The notes under the pieces: model-generated
Databases searched by the model: none
What the model was told of the DNA's origin: nothing
Seen by the model: only the letters and a program-made list of their open reading frames with translations
Translations under genes and position numbers: made by a program
Shown here: one piece after another, positions 23,513 to 35,565 of the stretch
How the letters are laid out: every line of letters starts with the position of its first letter
Position numbering within the stretch: position 1 is the first letter of the stretch
NCBI RefSeq assembly: GCF_036884655.1
Contig: NC_088357.1
Span: forward strand, 44,603,501 to 44,667,500
Direction of reading: 5' to 3'
DNA length: 64,000 bases
From: Musa acuminata AAA Group
Taxonomy: Eukaryota > Streptophyta > Magnoliopsida > Zingiberales > Musaceae

Positions 23513-26500
23513 TCACTTCCATGGTTTCAGGATTGAGAGCACAATGACTGCTGCAATTGCCAAGAGGATCACTATAGCGATAAACATGCATTTCCTTGAT
23601 CTTTTTGAGAGGCTCTTTGCAGTTAGCAATTCATTATTTCCAGATTGCACATGGTTCATGGCAGTGGCTACCTGTAGAGATGATATGATCAGTAAGGTTC
23701 AGGAAAAAAGAAACAAAATGAACAATTGATTTAGGCCTTGCAAGAAATAATTATAGCCAAAGTTTTGATTGTTATGGTTTTATTAGGCTCATATTTCATC
23801 AATAAGCATGATATATATTTTGACGCAGAATTCCATATCCAGGAAGCAAAAATGCAGACCTGAGATTCAATGTTATCCAGGATCTCTTCTTGTGCCTCAA
23901 CCAATACAGCCATATCCATGAAAACCTAACCAAAGGTCACATAGATGATAAATTGTCAGAGAAATAAAAGTGAAACAAAGATAATAATAGTTCCTGCAAT
24001 TTACTATTTCATTATCATGCCTGATGCAAATCAAGTAGCTTTCTCTCAATCTCCTTCACAGCATCATTCCTCTCTTGGATTTCCTCTATGATGTCAATTA
24101 TCTGGAAAACATGCTTCATAATGATTAAAGAACAACTAATGACCAAATACCAATGTAATCCTTAATCCCCAGTACAATAATGATCATACTTGCCCTCTAC
24201 CCATTTCTTGAATTGCCTTTTGGAAGATTTGCTCATTGTTTCCATTCGCAATCAGGCGATCGATCATCTGCACATGCTTGAGCAACCAAGAGTGAGTACA
24301 TGAAGAGTTTAGCATACTAATCCACCTGGCCATAATGGCTATAAACCTCACCTCATCAGTTGGTAATGTTCCAGTGACTGTCAAATTTTACAAAGTTTAG
24401 AACAAGTTCAGTAATAATTTTCCTTTTACTTTATATCTTTTTTTTTCAGAAAGCAGAAAGGAGAAAGATTGAGACCTGTAAACACCGCTCTTTCAACCAC
24501 CTCTCTGTTGTCATCTTGGATACTTTTCCTGAGATTCTACAACGCATTTCCTTGATCAAAGATAGTACAGAAAAGAAGAACTATGACATGCAGGATTGGA
24601 CATATCTGATATGGTACCTGGAAATCATTCATTCTGTCCTTCAATTTCTTCTTTAGAGCACTGTGGTGGGAAGCAGAAAAAACAATGATAATGTTTCAGG
24701 AACATGTTTTGAGCTGAGTTGCTATGAACTGATATGATGATTACAAGCATAATGGTAACACTCACGCAGTCAGAGCCATCCTGGATCGATCGACTCCTGT
24801 TCCCTTCTCACAGCCAGGCTTATTTCTGTTGGCTAAATTCTATAGAAGAATAAGGGAATCGATAGATTCACGATATTATGAATTCTCTGGAATTGATACT
24901 TTCAAACATGAACTTTAAAAAACAATACATCTCTGTCAATTTCCTGTAGTTTGGTTTTGATCATGTGAGCAATTTTTCCAACTTCATCGACATCCTTCTC
25001 CATTTGCTGTCTAATTGCTGGAACCAAGTATGTTATGTTTCAGTTGACTTAAAAAACATGGAAATAATCAGCTGTAAGACGAAGAGATCTGTACTTTTCA
25101 TCGAAGAGGCTTTAGTAGCAGACTTGGAATTTTCATTTGCTTCCTGGTACATATGGATGATTAACATTAGTTGGGATCACATTTCTAACAGATCGATGGA
25201 CTGGTTACTTATCTTTGGCTTCAAAAGAATTTGTAGCTTTTTCAACAAAAAAAGGGGGGAAATATTATGATAACAAACACATCTCTTTGAATCTATTATG
25301 ACTTTCATTGGCATTCATGAATCTCCAATTGCCCCTAAAGATCCTAAACAGATAGCTTTTGCCATTACAAGGTCAAACATTTGTATGTTGTAAATACAAG
25401 TTCAATATCATGCATCATAAACCATACCAGATGATACCAAAATTTTCCTTGGTAAGGAGAGGATAATGAGCATCAAATCATAGCTATTGCAGCCTACTTT
25501 AAATATATCTTAGTAACTAAAGTCATAAAGATTTGATGGCTACAGAAGATAAAGGAGAAAAGAAATTAATGATCTGAGAAACCTTACCTGCTCATTCATT
25601 AATGGCAAAAGATAACTAAAACATAACAAATATGCAAAACTAATAAGGAGAATAAGGATTCAGTGACAGCATCACCAAACATTACCACAACAGCCGACCA
25701 TCACAAGAGCAGTGAGTTATATACTTCTGTTTATGAACTCAATGTGGAAATAAAGGAAATTAGGAAGACATGATTAAGAATGTGTGACAAACCTGAAGCT
25801 TCTTAAGGTGATTGGATATTTTTTCCATCATCTTCTCAATTCCAGTGACCTAATAAAGATGAATGAATAAACATCCAAAGATAAATTATTCTTCTTTTTT
25901 TTTTAATGATCAGGCTGAGTTAGAGAATACAAGGAAAGCTAGAGAACAAAGTAACATATGAAAACTAAATGCAAACTCTCTAAAATAACTTCACTCATAA
26001 CAAATATGAGGGTAAAGTATTTTCCAAAAAAACATTATTGGGATTCTCATTTTGAAGATGTGAACATATTGTTTCCATTAGACAATTCGGAGTACATGTA
26101 CAGTAATATTACCTGCTTAAAAAAATCTTCCATTCCATAGTCTGATGTATTATCCGAATGCAGACTTCCTAATTCGACATCCCTCACCTTCAGAGATTGA
26201 CTTGTGCTCATTTCAAAAGAATTCCTCTATTCAATGAAAGCATCATGGTGTCAGTGACATGGTTTCTTTTATAAAATGATCAGCTCAGGTGCCTATATTA
26301 CATGCTGTACAGAATTATGAGATTAATGAAGGTTACTAATATACAAAAAATCAACACATAATCCAGTTTGTGTAAGATTTCTATATAACAGAGCCACAAT
26401 GCCCATAAAACATAATGAATTCTTTATGAGATTAATGAAGATAACTACTATACAAAAAATCAACACATAATCCTGTTTGTGTAAGATTTCTATATAACAG

Positions 26501-26794
26501 AGCCACAATGCCCATAAAACATAATGAATTCTTTATGAGATTAATGAAGATAACTACTATACAAAAAATCAACACATAATCCAGTTTGTGTAAGATTTCT
26601 ATATAACAGAGCCACAATGCCCATAAAACATAATGAACTCTTTATGAGATTAATGAAGATAACTAATATACCAAAAATCAACACATAATCCAGTTTGTGT
26701 AGGATTTCTATATAACAGAGCCACAATGCCCATAAAACATAATGAACTCTTTACTCTGAAAGAAGGAGATGAATACCTTGAGAAGGTCGTTCAT
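23513..26794 (-). CDS. Qa-SNARE syntaxin of the SYP131/SYP132 type, 13 exons, 304 aa
   Basis: Exons in transcription order: 26794-26777, 26226-26113, 25849-25793, 25143-25095, 25017-24929, 24839-24766, 24660-24618, 24536-24476, 24377-24352, 24267-24190, 24101-24021, 23925-23860, 23671-23513. The protein starts MNDLLK, typical of SYP1-class syntaxins, and has 304 residues, the family's usual length. A Habc region spans about 35-165 ([15 protein letters not shown] within it). The SNARE helix spans about 204-266, with the zero-layer glutamine Q230 in [19 protein letters not shown] tail anchor near 276-298 ([19 protein letters not shown]) is followed by KPWK. Syntaxins of this class drive vesicle fusion at the plasma membrane. 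Intron 11 begins GC instead of GT; intron 1 holds a four-copy tandem repeat. Confidence 0.93.
26315..26750. repeat. 109-bp tandem repeat, four copies, in syntaxin intron 1
   Basis: Units begin with TTATGAGATTAATGAAG at 26,315, 26,424, 26,533 and 26,642, an exact 109-base period with only a few substitutions between copies. The near identity implies recent expansion. The repeated antisense frames of 61 codons it creates are a by-product. Confidence 0.95.
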
Positions 26795-27764
26795 TGTGTG
26801 AGCTCCAAGCAAGTCACAGGAGAAAGAAACCTAATAAAAGGTAGGACTAAGAAGGATTAATAAGGAAGATACAGTGCCGGCCTATTAAGGTATGTGAAAA
26901 GAAAGAAGACAAATGAGTCCAACCATGGCGGTAGAATCTAAAGAAGAGTGATGACAAATGTAACTTTGTGTTCTTCTCCAAGAGGACTCAAAGTTATTGA
27001 AAACATCTGAATTCTGCCAAAGACACCCCATAGACTCTAGTTTGCATTCATGTATTAGGTGTGTTATGACCTCATCAAGGGCATGGGATCTTGAGTAGGC
27101 TTCCTTCTTCACATAACATCTTTATCATTTGCTAAATTAATCTGCCATTTATGCAGATTTAAAGCATTTTAATCGCCTGTTAGGATATTGGTAGCATCAA
27201 CATCAAATAGTAATGTAATATTAAGTTATAATAACAAGATGATGGCTTGACAATATCGATTTCCATCATCAGCCCATATCCCAAGACTCATCATCTGCTA
27301 TGGTCGACACTGACATCTCTCTTCTGTATCAGTAACTTCATATTTCTGCTTCCAGTTAAATGTAAGAGAAGCATCAGTTGTTAGTGTTGTATTCTTTGCT
27401 GATGCTCTCCATGTATTTGCAGCCCTCGGTCTGTGATTCCCAAAGCTCCAAAAGCTATGAAGAAGATGCAGTCAAAAAAAGACGCAAAGTTTCATCTTCC
27501 TCGAGCTCATCAAGATCTTCATGAAGATCATCGCAAGGTGTTGAGTTTAAGACTCATGTTTACTGGTTATGTGATGAAGATTGTGTGATTTATAGGACTG
27601 GTATGATAGATTGGATTTCAAATATTATTGTAGGAAGAAGATGCTCTTCTCATTGTCTTTTCTTATACAATCTTTAATTACAGTAGCCAAACAAATCAAA
27701 GCCCTCTCTTGATCATTCTTGTGGATTCAGGCTACATGGAAGAAGAAGATTCAGGGAGGATCCA
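26795..27764. other. intergenic, promoter side of the syntaxin gene
   Basis: It contains the 5' UTR and promoter of the minus-strand syntaxin (immediately above 26,794). No gene was recognised. A purine-rich stretch with GAAGAAGAT words begins near 27,455 and leads into the copia relic. Confidence 0.4.
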
Positions 27765-28690
27765 CCATGGCAAGCAATGGCAACTCAAGTCTCAACTTAC
27801 AGCATCAAGTGTTCCAATTATTAATGCTGAAAATTATGCTTTTTAATTTGTGAATATGAGAACCATGTTTTCTTATTGATTTGGTTGAGAATGGTTATGA
27901 TGATTCTGATAATATGGAACCATGCAAGAGATCAAATAATTAGATTAAAAGATAAGCAACAAAAAAAATGAAATTTAAGACTATCAAAATGATTTCTACA
28001 CAAAACTTATAAAGTTAGTGAACCAAATGAAGATTAATGGTCAAAATATTAGTGACAAGAGACCTATGGAGAAGATTTTAATTAATATCCTAAAAACAAT
28101 TGATCATATTATGACAATCAATAAAGAAAATAAAGTTTGATAGCCTTAACTTCATTTGGTTCACTAAAGGTAGCAAATGCAAAGAATAGAAGTCAAATAT
28201 TATCACAAGTATAAGGAAATGTTACTAGAAGAGCATATATGATAGATGATTCTTGGATATGATGTAAGAGACTTAAGTCATTTGGAATTTGGTAGTCTCA
28301 AGTTTCTTTCACAAAAATTCATGGTGGAAGGACTATCTATTATTGAAGAAAGGCAATATCCATTTGTGATGGATGTGCACTTGAAAAGTGCTACAAACTA
28401 TCATTTTCTTGATGAGTTGATTGAGGAATAAGAAAAATACTATCATTAGTGCATTTGGATATTTGTGGATCCATGAAGATATTGATCATTACATTTGTTC
28501 TATTTATTGATTGAGGAATAATAAAGGATACTTTATTCTATTTATTGATCATTACATTTGCATGACTTAGGGTTATTTCATAAGGTAAAAATGTGAAGTT
28601 GTTAACATTTTCAAGAAGTTTAAATACTTTGCTAAAAATTAAAGTTGTCTAATTATTGAAGTAATAATGGCAAAGGATATAAATCTTATG
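27765..28690 (+). mobile_element. Ty1/copia retrotransposon relic (gag to integrase fragments)
   Basis: Fragments in the order expected for a copia polyprotein are recognisable on the plus strand: a gag start near 27,765 (MASNGN-like) with an NAENYAF motif, a gag middle part near 28,010-28,130 (MKINGQNISDKRPMEKILIN), and an integrase-side part at 28,246-28,430 (HLEFGSLKFLSQKFMVEGL). Many stops and frameshifts separate them. No LTR or PBS was found next to it. It is an old inactive copy. Confidence 0.75.
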
Positions 28691-29078
28691 AGTTTGATGA
28701 AAGCTCATAGTTTCTCACCCCCACATTGGTAAAATGGATTTATGGATGAGAGAGACAATGGAAAGATGAATGATAGGAGCATCTTCTTCCTCCTATCCTC
28801 TTTTAAATCCAATAAGAAGAAGAAGAAGAAGCAATAATTTTCATCAAATGGATCTTTTCGTTCACAAAGATTTGTCATACTAAATGTAAAATGGTTGTGC
28901 AGCTGCATTTACAATACTAATTCTGGAACTCATTACTAACACTCGAACATTTACTATAAAATTAATTGAAAGCTGAGCAATAAAGATTAGCATGCATTAT
29001 TATATATGTAAAATATCTTCAATAGTTATGAAGCCAATATTTATATTCACTGATTTAGTCGACAAATACTGTTTATAA
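28691..29078. other. intergenic, 3' side of F-box gene B
   Basis: No gene is seen. The part near 29,000-29,078 probably holds the 3' UTR of gene B; it resembles the sequence just after gene A (around 3,230-3,290). Confidence 0.4.
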
Positions 29079-30254
29079 TCATACAAGCTGACCCAACACG
29101 TATTGGATGACACAGGCTAACATGATGATGATGATGATGATGGCGAGGAGCAAGTAGCGAGAATGGGAGGAGCCATTGGATGGAGTCACTGCCATCAAAC
29201 TCGATCGATCCTCAAATCTGGGAGTGAACCATTCAAGGATATCACCTGACGCATCCAACCCTGCTACTTGAAATGAATGCCTTCTCTTCATGCAATACCT
29301 CCTTAGGTTATCTTCAAGACTTAGATAATAGATACAGTCTGGCTTTATTAACTCTGACTTTGTCTTAGATACCGACACCCCTTCCGAGAAGCTACAAATG
29401 AAGAAGGTGTGATCGCCCAAGCTATCAACCTGATGGGGTAGTCCCGTCTCCCTGACCTTGAAAACCTTCAATTGTTGTTGCTCTCCCAGCTTGGTATCAT
29501 AGGACACAACAAAGATATCATCATTAGACCCCACAAGCCTACCGTTGCATGAGCTAGGATGATGATCTTCCTTTCCACACAAGGAAGGAATAGGGATGAT
29601 CGACACCTTCCAGAGGGGTTTGAATGCATAGACCATGATTTTTGCCTTGCCGGTCAGAACATACAGCCTTCCATGGTGAAACATAATATCCATGGGATCA
29701 TCTATCTCTAAGTCCTGGCATGATTGATACCCTGGTTCATATAAAAATACACTTATGTTCTCTTCCATACAATGAGAACCCAATATCGCGAAGAGAAAAT
29801 CTGATGCAAGCGGAGATGTTGATATGACACCCTTAATAATAAAGTGCATGAATGGATAAAATTTGATCATAGTGCCGGTGATTGGATTTAGGAGATGAAC
29901 TGTGTAACCTCGAAAACGTATTGGTGGTTTGGGTACGAAGATCAACCATCCTTTGGATGAACCACAACAATACTGGCTTTGAAACTCCTTTGGGATCTCC
30001 AAGACTAAGTTTCGTCGTCCATTGGAGGCGGTGTAAAGGCCCCAACTTAGAGGAGATTGATCTACGCTGACCAACAACCATGGAGCATGTAGAGCACGGA
30101 GGGAGACGATGGTGGCTGATCGCCAAGATTTGCAGACAATGCTAAAACGGACATGGTCGACTATAGTTAGGTGCTCCAGGATCATCTCCATCACATCCAT
30201 ATTAAGTCGAGCCCAACTTGCTTCTTCTCCTTCACTTGTTAATGGAGGAGCCAT
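29079..30254 (-). CDS. F-box/DUF295 protein, gene B
   Basis: A single-exon protein of 391 residues starting at the conserved MAPP methionine (30,254). The frame stays open 27 codons further upstream, but that part crosses the shared acceptor-like site and is not conserved in the paralogues. The F-box is near residues 15-52 (MDVMEMILEHLTIVDHV, VCKSWRSAT). DUF295 signatures follow: CCGSSKGWL, LLNPITGT, MFHHGRLYVLTG, HTFFICSFSEGVSVS. The tail is strongly hydrophobic, LLLAIIIIIIMLACVIQYVL, with the isoleucine run encoded by an ATC repeat (29,122-29,142). It resembles a tail anchor, which is inference. The protein would act as a substrate adaptor of an SCF complex if the F-box is functional. Confidence 0.9.
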   Translation of the reverse strand: MAPPLTSEGEEASWARLNMDVMEMILEHLTIVDHVRFSIVCKSWRSATIVSLRALHAPWLLVSVDQSPLSWGLYTASNGRRNLVLEIPKEFQSQYCCGSSKGWLIFVPKPPIRFRGYTVHLLNPITGTMIKFYPFMHFIIKGVISTSPLASDFLFAILGSHCMEENISVFLYEPGYQSCQDLEIDDPMDIMFHHGRLYVLTGKAKIMVYAFKPLWKVSIIPIPSLCGKEDHHPSSCNGRLVGSNDDIFVVSYDTKLGEQQQLKVFKVRETGLPHQVDSLGDHTFFICSFSEGVSVSKTKSELIKPDCIYYLSLEDNLRRYCMKRRHSFQVAGLDASGDILEWFTPRFEDRSSLMAVTPSNGSSHSRYLLLAIIIIIIMLACVIQYVLGQLV

Positions 30255-31479
30255 TTGTAGGTATCTAAGAATAATTAATTTGTAGGGCAAACTAGACATG
30301 TAGCATATAAATAAATAAAAAAGATTAAGAGTCATAATTAGGAAGAAATAAATAAATAATATAATTATATTTAAATTTACATTACCAAATAATAAATTAA
30401 TGGTCTATTTTAATTCTTATCCATATTTGCTTTTTGAAAATTATCCACTTGATATAGTCTAATTCGGTCATCAATTTAACTTAACGAAATTGACTTGACC
30501 TGAGACAATGTTGTGTGTGGAAGAAAAAAAGGTTATATCACTTTATCCCTTGTCTCACTTCGATTCAACGGTAAAAGATGCATGCGTATCATATCTCACT
30601 TCCTATAAAAGATTGTATAAGAGTTTATCCTATAAAACCCCTCCGATAATCAAATCAGTATTCATTCATTTGCTTTAGGATAAAAAAACTTGTAAGTTTT
30701 CAATTCATCAAGTTGCTTTGTATGACATCTTTCTTATAAGGTTTAATAAGGGAGAATACCCTTTAGATACTCTACTATTATAGCATGTCTAGTGAGTGCT
30801 AATTGGATTGCACATACTAAGTCTTGATTGGTCAAAGATAAGGAACATATCATTTGTCCACCTATTTATGCTAGGGGATAAGGGTTTCTTTATCCTAAAG
30901 CATAAAGATTATTGTTACTTGCTCGATCACATCAAATGTTTCACATGTTTTCTATATTAGATGGATACATCATGTGCATGATTGCTTTAGTACAAATGGC
31001 ACGATTTGGAATGCATCATGTGCTTTAGGTATTTTTTTTGTCACTGAGTGACATCATGCGCAAAGTGGGATGCTTTTGGATCTGATTGACTGCATTGTCA
31101 CATATATTTTTCATCCTAAACAAACGCATTACATACAAATTATATGCTTTGAGTTGATCAGCTAGATCATATGCTCTGATTTGTATACACTACGAATACA
31201 AATTAGACACTTGGGATACATCAAATGCTTTAAATTTTTTGTCAAATGTGAACGCATCACGCATAAAGGGTATATATCGATTATACTGAGTGCTTTGGAT
31301 GCTTTGTATATTATGTATAGATACATCATATGCGAAGGATATGATATGCTTTAGGATGCTTCTAAGCTTCACACACAAAGATATGTGTTGATTGCATTGG
31401 GTACTTTGGATTGCTTCTTCGATTGGATACTGAATCTTCATCCAATTATCCAAACCTTTTAGATTAATCGATCTCTATC
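30255..31479. other. upstream region of gene B followed by degenerate repeats
   Basis: From 30,255 to about 30,910 the sequence is homologous in inverted orientation to the upstream region of gene A. From about 30,930 to 31,450 a degenerate array with recurring words such as CATCATGTGCTTTAGG, CATCATGCGCAAAG and CATCATATGCGAAGG is seen, probably part of the neighbouring LTR-type element. No coding is supported. Confidence 0.5.
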
Positions 31480-32500
31480 CAATAATCTTTTAGTGGCTCT
31501 TATTGGATCTCATTGATCTAATAATTTCGGTACTTATTGAATATCCAATAAAATAGGAGCTTCAACGATTGTATCATATCTGAACCCCTACTCATCGCAA
31601 CAACTACCATATGTGTGTGACCCTTTAGGCATAATATCGAGCTAATTATAAGTCATACATATCAAAACTCCTTCTAACTCAGTGAATTATTATCTCCATA
31701 ATAATTTACTTGACTTATCCACTTTGGACGTACTAGACCATTACGCCACAATCCGCAAACAATACAGGAAAATCTAATCTATTGGACCTGTTTGTCCTCA
31801 GTTATCATGTATTTATAGTCTCTCATCCATCTAATATCCTAGAGACTGTGCCAAGCATGGTACTGCTAGGTCCATATGGAATTTGCTCGAGTCTTGCTCT
31901 AATTGTATTCTCCCGGAGAACTCTTTCTCTCTCAATCCGAATGACCCTAGCTAGGGATTTCTCTCATGACACCAAGCGTGGATAATCCTCTATTGATACT
32001 CAATAGCTCTCGTAAAGTTAGCTGCCACTCCCGATGACCAGCTATGCTAGATCTGAAATTTTTAGACATATAATTCTAGTATCAAAAAGTGAAGTACTTA
32101 TACAAGACATCCTTGGTGTCTCAAGTCTAAAGATTATATACATAATTGGGACTACGGAATCATTGTTTGACAATAAGGTATCGACTATTCAGCATTCCGT
32201 GAGTGGATCGATCAGTGAACTCATTCTCCAATGAGCATATGCACTGTATCTCTAGTATTCCCACATGAGCAACTATGAGACCAATCGCCTTCATCATATG
32301 GATAGTTATATAATACACCAGTCTGTCTAGTTATCTAGATATCTCTCTCGAGTAACCTATAACCAGGATTATTTAAGATCTGTGTTTAAAGATGAATCGA
32401 TCTCATTATCATAATCTCATCATCATATTATACAAATATATAGACATCACAATATATACAACATGCAACATAAAGTGAGAATAAATGATAAATAAATAAT
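31480..32500 (-). mobile_element. diverged LTR fragment, minus orientation
   Basis: On the minus strand this is a diverged copy of the LTR at 33,490-34,560. Landmarks appear in reverse order and complemented: GAACTCATTCTCCAATGAGC at 32,218, GAGTAACCTATAACCAGG at 32,351, CTTGGTGTCTCAAGTCT at 32,111, and CTCCTTCTAACTCAGTGAATTATTAT near 31,670. No PBS or internal domain is attached. It is older than the plus-strand copy, judging by its many substitutions. Confidence 0.75.
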
Positions 32501-33153
32501 AAGCAAAAAGAGTGTGTATCGTGTTACACGTGCCATCACTTACATGATTAATTTATAGAACACTTATGAGGACTTAAAAATAGAAGTTTCTTTATTTGAT
32601 GATAGGTTGTTTGAGTAAAATCATAAGCAAATTGATAATCCAAATTTTGGTTTACTAAGTTGAAAGCTAATTTGAAGCCAATTGGGATTCCTTTCATATC
32701 CGTAGTTTGATTTTAGTTTTGTCCAACGTAGAAGATGTTGAATCTACAAAACTAAGTCGAAGACATTCTCGACCATTGCCCATTTGATACTTAGGTTAGC
32801 TCAGGATTTGGACGATTTACATTAGTTCTTCAAGAGAATTTTAGTATGTAGGGAACATACCTAGGAAGCCCCTTTTATAGTTGGCTCTGAGGACCAGTAC
32901 TTTTGAAATCACTAATGGTTATGTGTTCCACTCAAAATTAATTTAGATTATGGCACACTGAATATGGGATGTGATTGTGGTTGAGTTGACTTGGCTACAG
33001 TTGGGTAATTGTGGGATGTATGATGTCAAGATGTTGGCTACGTGTTAAGTGTGTAAAAGCCATGTGTTGGCTGCATGTCGACTATACATCATCTTCATGA
33101 CTCTAAGGTGTTAGACATGTATCGGTCACTCGTCGAACATGTGATAGCTATGT
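32501..33153. other. spacer between the inverted LTR copies, degenerate repeat
   Basis: No gene. The part 32,600-33,150 resembles the degenerate LTR-type region at 6,360-7,200 (shared AGCCCCTTTTATAGTTGGCTC-like word near 32,870). Confidence 0.4.
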
Positions 33154-34966
33154 TGTCACGGACTTAATTGGTTTTGCCTAAGTTGTGCGGCACCCTTGCG
33201 TGTCCGTCCGCAAAGGTCAGCCTCCCCGAAGTCTCCCATGGTCCCTTAGGTCCCACAAAAGAGAGAACATGACAGAGAAAAGGCCTCACTCGGGATTCAC
33301 AAGCAAACATCTCCGAAAAACACTTTATAGACAATGCAAATTACAAACAGACTTTACAAGCTCTGAACAATTGCACAACAAAGGATAAAATGGTCCATTA
33401 CAGATCAAAAATCTCTCACACGTGTCCACATGACACAACATTTATTTACAAGCCTAAAGCGGCCACCGACCCTGCTAGTCATAAGTGCCCAGCAAGCCAA
33501 TCACGTGAGTGATGGCACGTGTGACTTGATACAGAATCTTTTTGCTTATTATATTTTTGGCGTATATCACTTTATAACTATTGCATAAATGCATATGTAT
33601 TGTGATGTCCTTGGATTTGTGCAATGAGAATCGGATCGTGATGAGATCACGATAATGAGATCGATTCACCTTTAAACACATATCCTAAATAATCCCGGTC
33701 ATAGGTTACTCGAGAGGGACATCGTGATAACCGGATAGACTGGTGTGCTGTATACCCGTCCATATGATGGATGCAGCTGGTCTCATAGCTGCTCGTGTAG
33801 GGACACTAGGGATACAGTACAGGTGCTCATTGGAGAATGAGTTCACTGATTGATCCGCTTACGGAATGCTGGATGGTTGATGATGCCTTATTATCAGACA
33901 ACGATTCCGTAGTCCTAGTGGTGTATCTGGTTCTTAGACTTGAGACACCAAGGATGTCCTGTATGAGTGCTCCACTCTTTGATACCAGACTTATAGGTTT
34001 GGCTGTTCCCAGATCTAGTACAGCTGGTCATTGGGAGTGGTAGTCGACCTTACGAGGGCTATTGAGTGTCGATAAAGGATCATCCACTCTCGGTATCATG
34101 AGAGGAATATCCCATGTGTTCTTGCTCAGACAAATCCCTGGCCAGGGTCATTCGGGTTGAGAGAGAAAGAGTTCTCCGGGAGAATCCGATTAGAGCGAGA
34201 CTCAAGTAGAAACCGTATGGGTCTGACAGCACCATGCTCGATATACGGTCTCTGGGATATTAGATGGATGAGGGACTATAGGTACATGGTAACTGAGGAC
34301 AGACAGGTCCAATGGATTGGATTCCCCTGTATCGTCTGGGGACTACGGCGTAGTGGCCTAGTACTTCCGTAGTCGATGAGTCGAGTGAATTATTACAGAG
34401 ATAATAATTCACTTAGTTAGAAGGAGTTCTGACAGGTATGACTCACGGCCAGCTCGATATTGGGCCTAGAGGGTCACACACATATGGTAGGCATTGCGAT
34501 GAGTAGAGGTTCGGATATGAGATATCCGACGGAGCCCTTGTCTTATTGGATGCAGATCCAATACCCACTAGGGAAAGGACCCATTAGGGTTTTGACACGG
34601 GATCTCTATAAATAGGAGGGATTCACAGCCTCATAGGCTAGAGTCTTTGCTTGCCCTTCCTATTCTCCTCTCCCTCTCCACCTCAGAGTAGGCCTGGAGT
34701 TTTGAGGAGCGTCGTCGCAACCCTGCTGTGTGGATCACCGCTAGAGAGGAGGACGCTTGACCTCCTTCACCCTCTCCTGAGGATCTACAAGGAAACAGGG
34801 ATATACGATCTCCCTAGGTAACACAATCTCTATACGCAGTTTTGTGTTTTGCGGATTTTGCGCACCAATCTTCGCACGACGACGAACATCTTTTTGGGAA
34901 TCGGGGATTTTTGTTTTCTTGTTCTTCCGCTGCGCATATGATGTCGCCCCCCATGATTTCCTAACA
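33154..34966 (+). mobile_element. 5' LTR of a Ty1/copia-type retrotransposon (about 1.8 kb)
   Basis: The region begins near TGTCACGGACTT and ends ...CTAACA at 34,966, immediately before a primer-binding site. The TG...CA ends and PBS position fit an LTR. It has its own core promoter (TATAAATA at 34,607-34,614). No 3' LTR and no gag/pol frame follow, so the element is truncated. The exact left end is uncertain by a few bases because no second LTR is available for comparison. The size would suit a large copia lineage, but the lineage is not assigned. Confidence 0.75.
34607..34614 (+). promoter_or_regulatory. TATA box inside the LTR
   Basis: TATAAATA preceded by GATCTC, in the position expected for the U3/R boundary. 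Transcription would start about 25-30 bases downstream and run into the PBS region. Confidence 0.6.
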
Positions 34967-34967
34967 G

Positions 34968-34980
34968 TGGTATCAGAGCC
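34968..34980 (+). other. primer-binding site complementary to initiator tRNA-Met
   Basis: TGGTATCAGAGCC, the usual plant Ty1/copia PBS, placed one base after the LTR end CTAACA. Confidence 0.85.
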
Positions 34981-35044
34981 AGGTTGTTCGTGCGAATGAT
35001 TGGTTTTGAACTGCGTGTGTTGTGTTTAGGAAGAATTTTGACGT

Positions 35045-35565
35045 CAAAATCGTTGACGCAACAAGGGCAGCAACAGTTGCTGCCCTCGATCTGCATGCCT
35101 GCAGCTAGCCGCAGCCGCAGCCAGGCAGCACAGCGCCGGCGCATGCGCAAGCGCTGTGCCTGCAGTAGCCGGCCGGCGGTCTGCTTGCAGCAGGCTTGCG
35201 GCCGGCGGGGCTGGCAGCCCGCGGGTAGAGGCGCCTGCGGCCGCTGAGCCCGCGGGCAGAGGCGCCGCGGGGCAGCAGCGCGGGCTGAGGCACCGCAGGG
35301 CAGCGGCGCCTGTGGCCGCTGCTCCCACGGGCAAAAACCCCGCAGGGGCGGCCGCCAGCGAGGCAGCACCGCCTGCGGGCGCTGCCTCGCCGGCAGAACT
35401 GTCCGCGGAGGCGGCGACGCCCGCGGGGGCGCCCACCTGCAGCGGCAGCGCCGCCAGCGGGCGTGCCGCCCGCAGGCGAGGGCAGCGCCCCGCCCCTCGC
35501 CGCACAGGCCGCCGCCAGCAGGGTGGCGGCGGCGGCGGCAGCAGCAAAGGGCAGTAGGAAATTAG
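35045..35565. other. extremely GC-rich leader segment
   Basis: About 520 bases dominated by GCAGC, GCCGC and CGGGC words, in sharp contrast to the AT-rich surroundings. Long open frames occur on both strands and in several phases (Ala-, Arg- and Pro-rich), as expected from composition alone. It lies between the PBS and where gag should begin, so it is probably the untranslated leader of the element, or a GC-rich sequence captured there. No coding is called. Confidence 0.6.

Noticed and set aside
26323..26726. Three almost identical 61-codon antisense frames
   Set aside because: They repeat with the 109-bp tandem unit inside a syntaxin intron, on the same strand as the gene, and have no start context or family.
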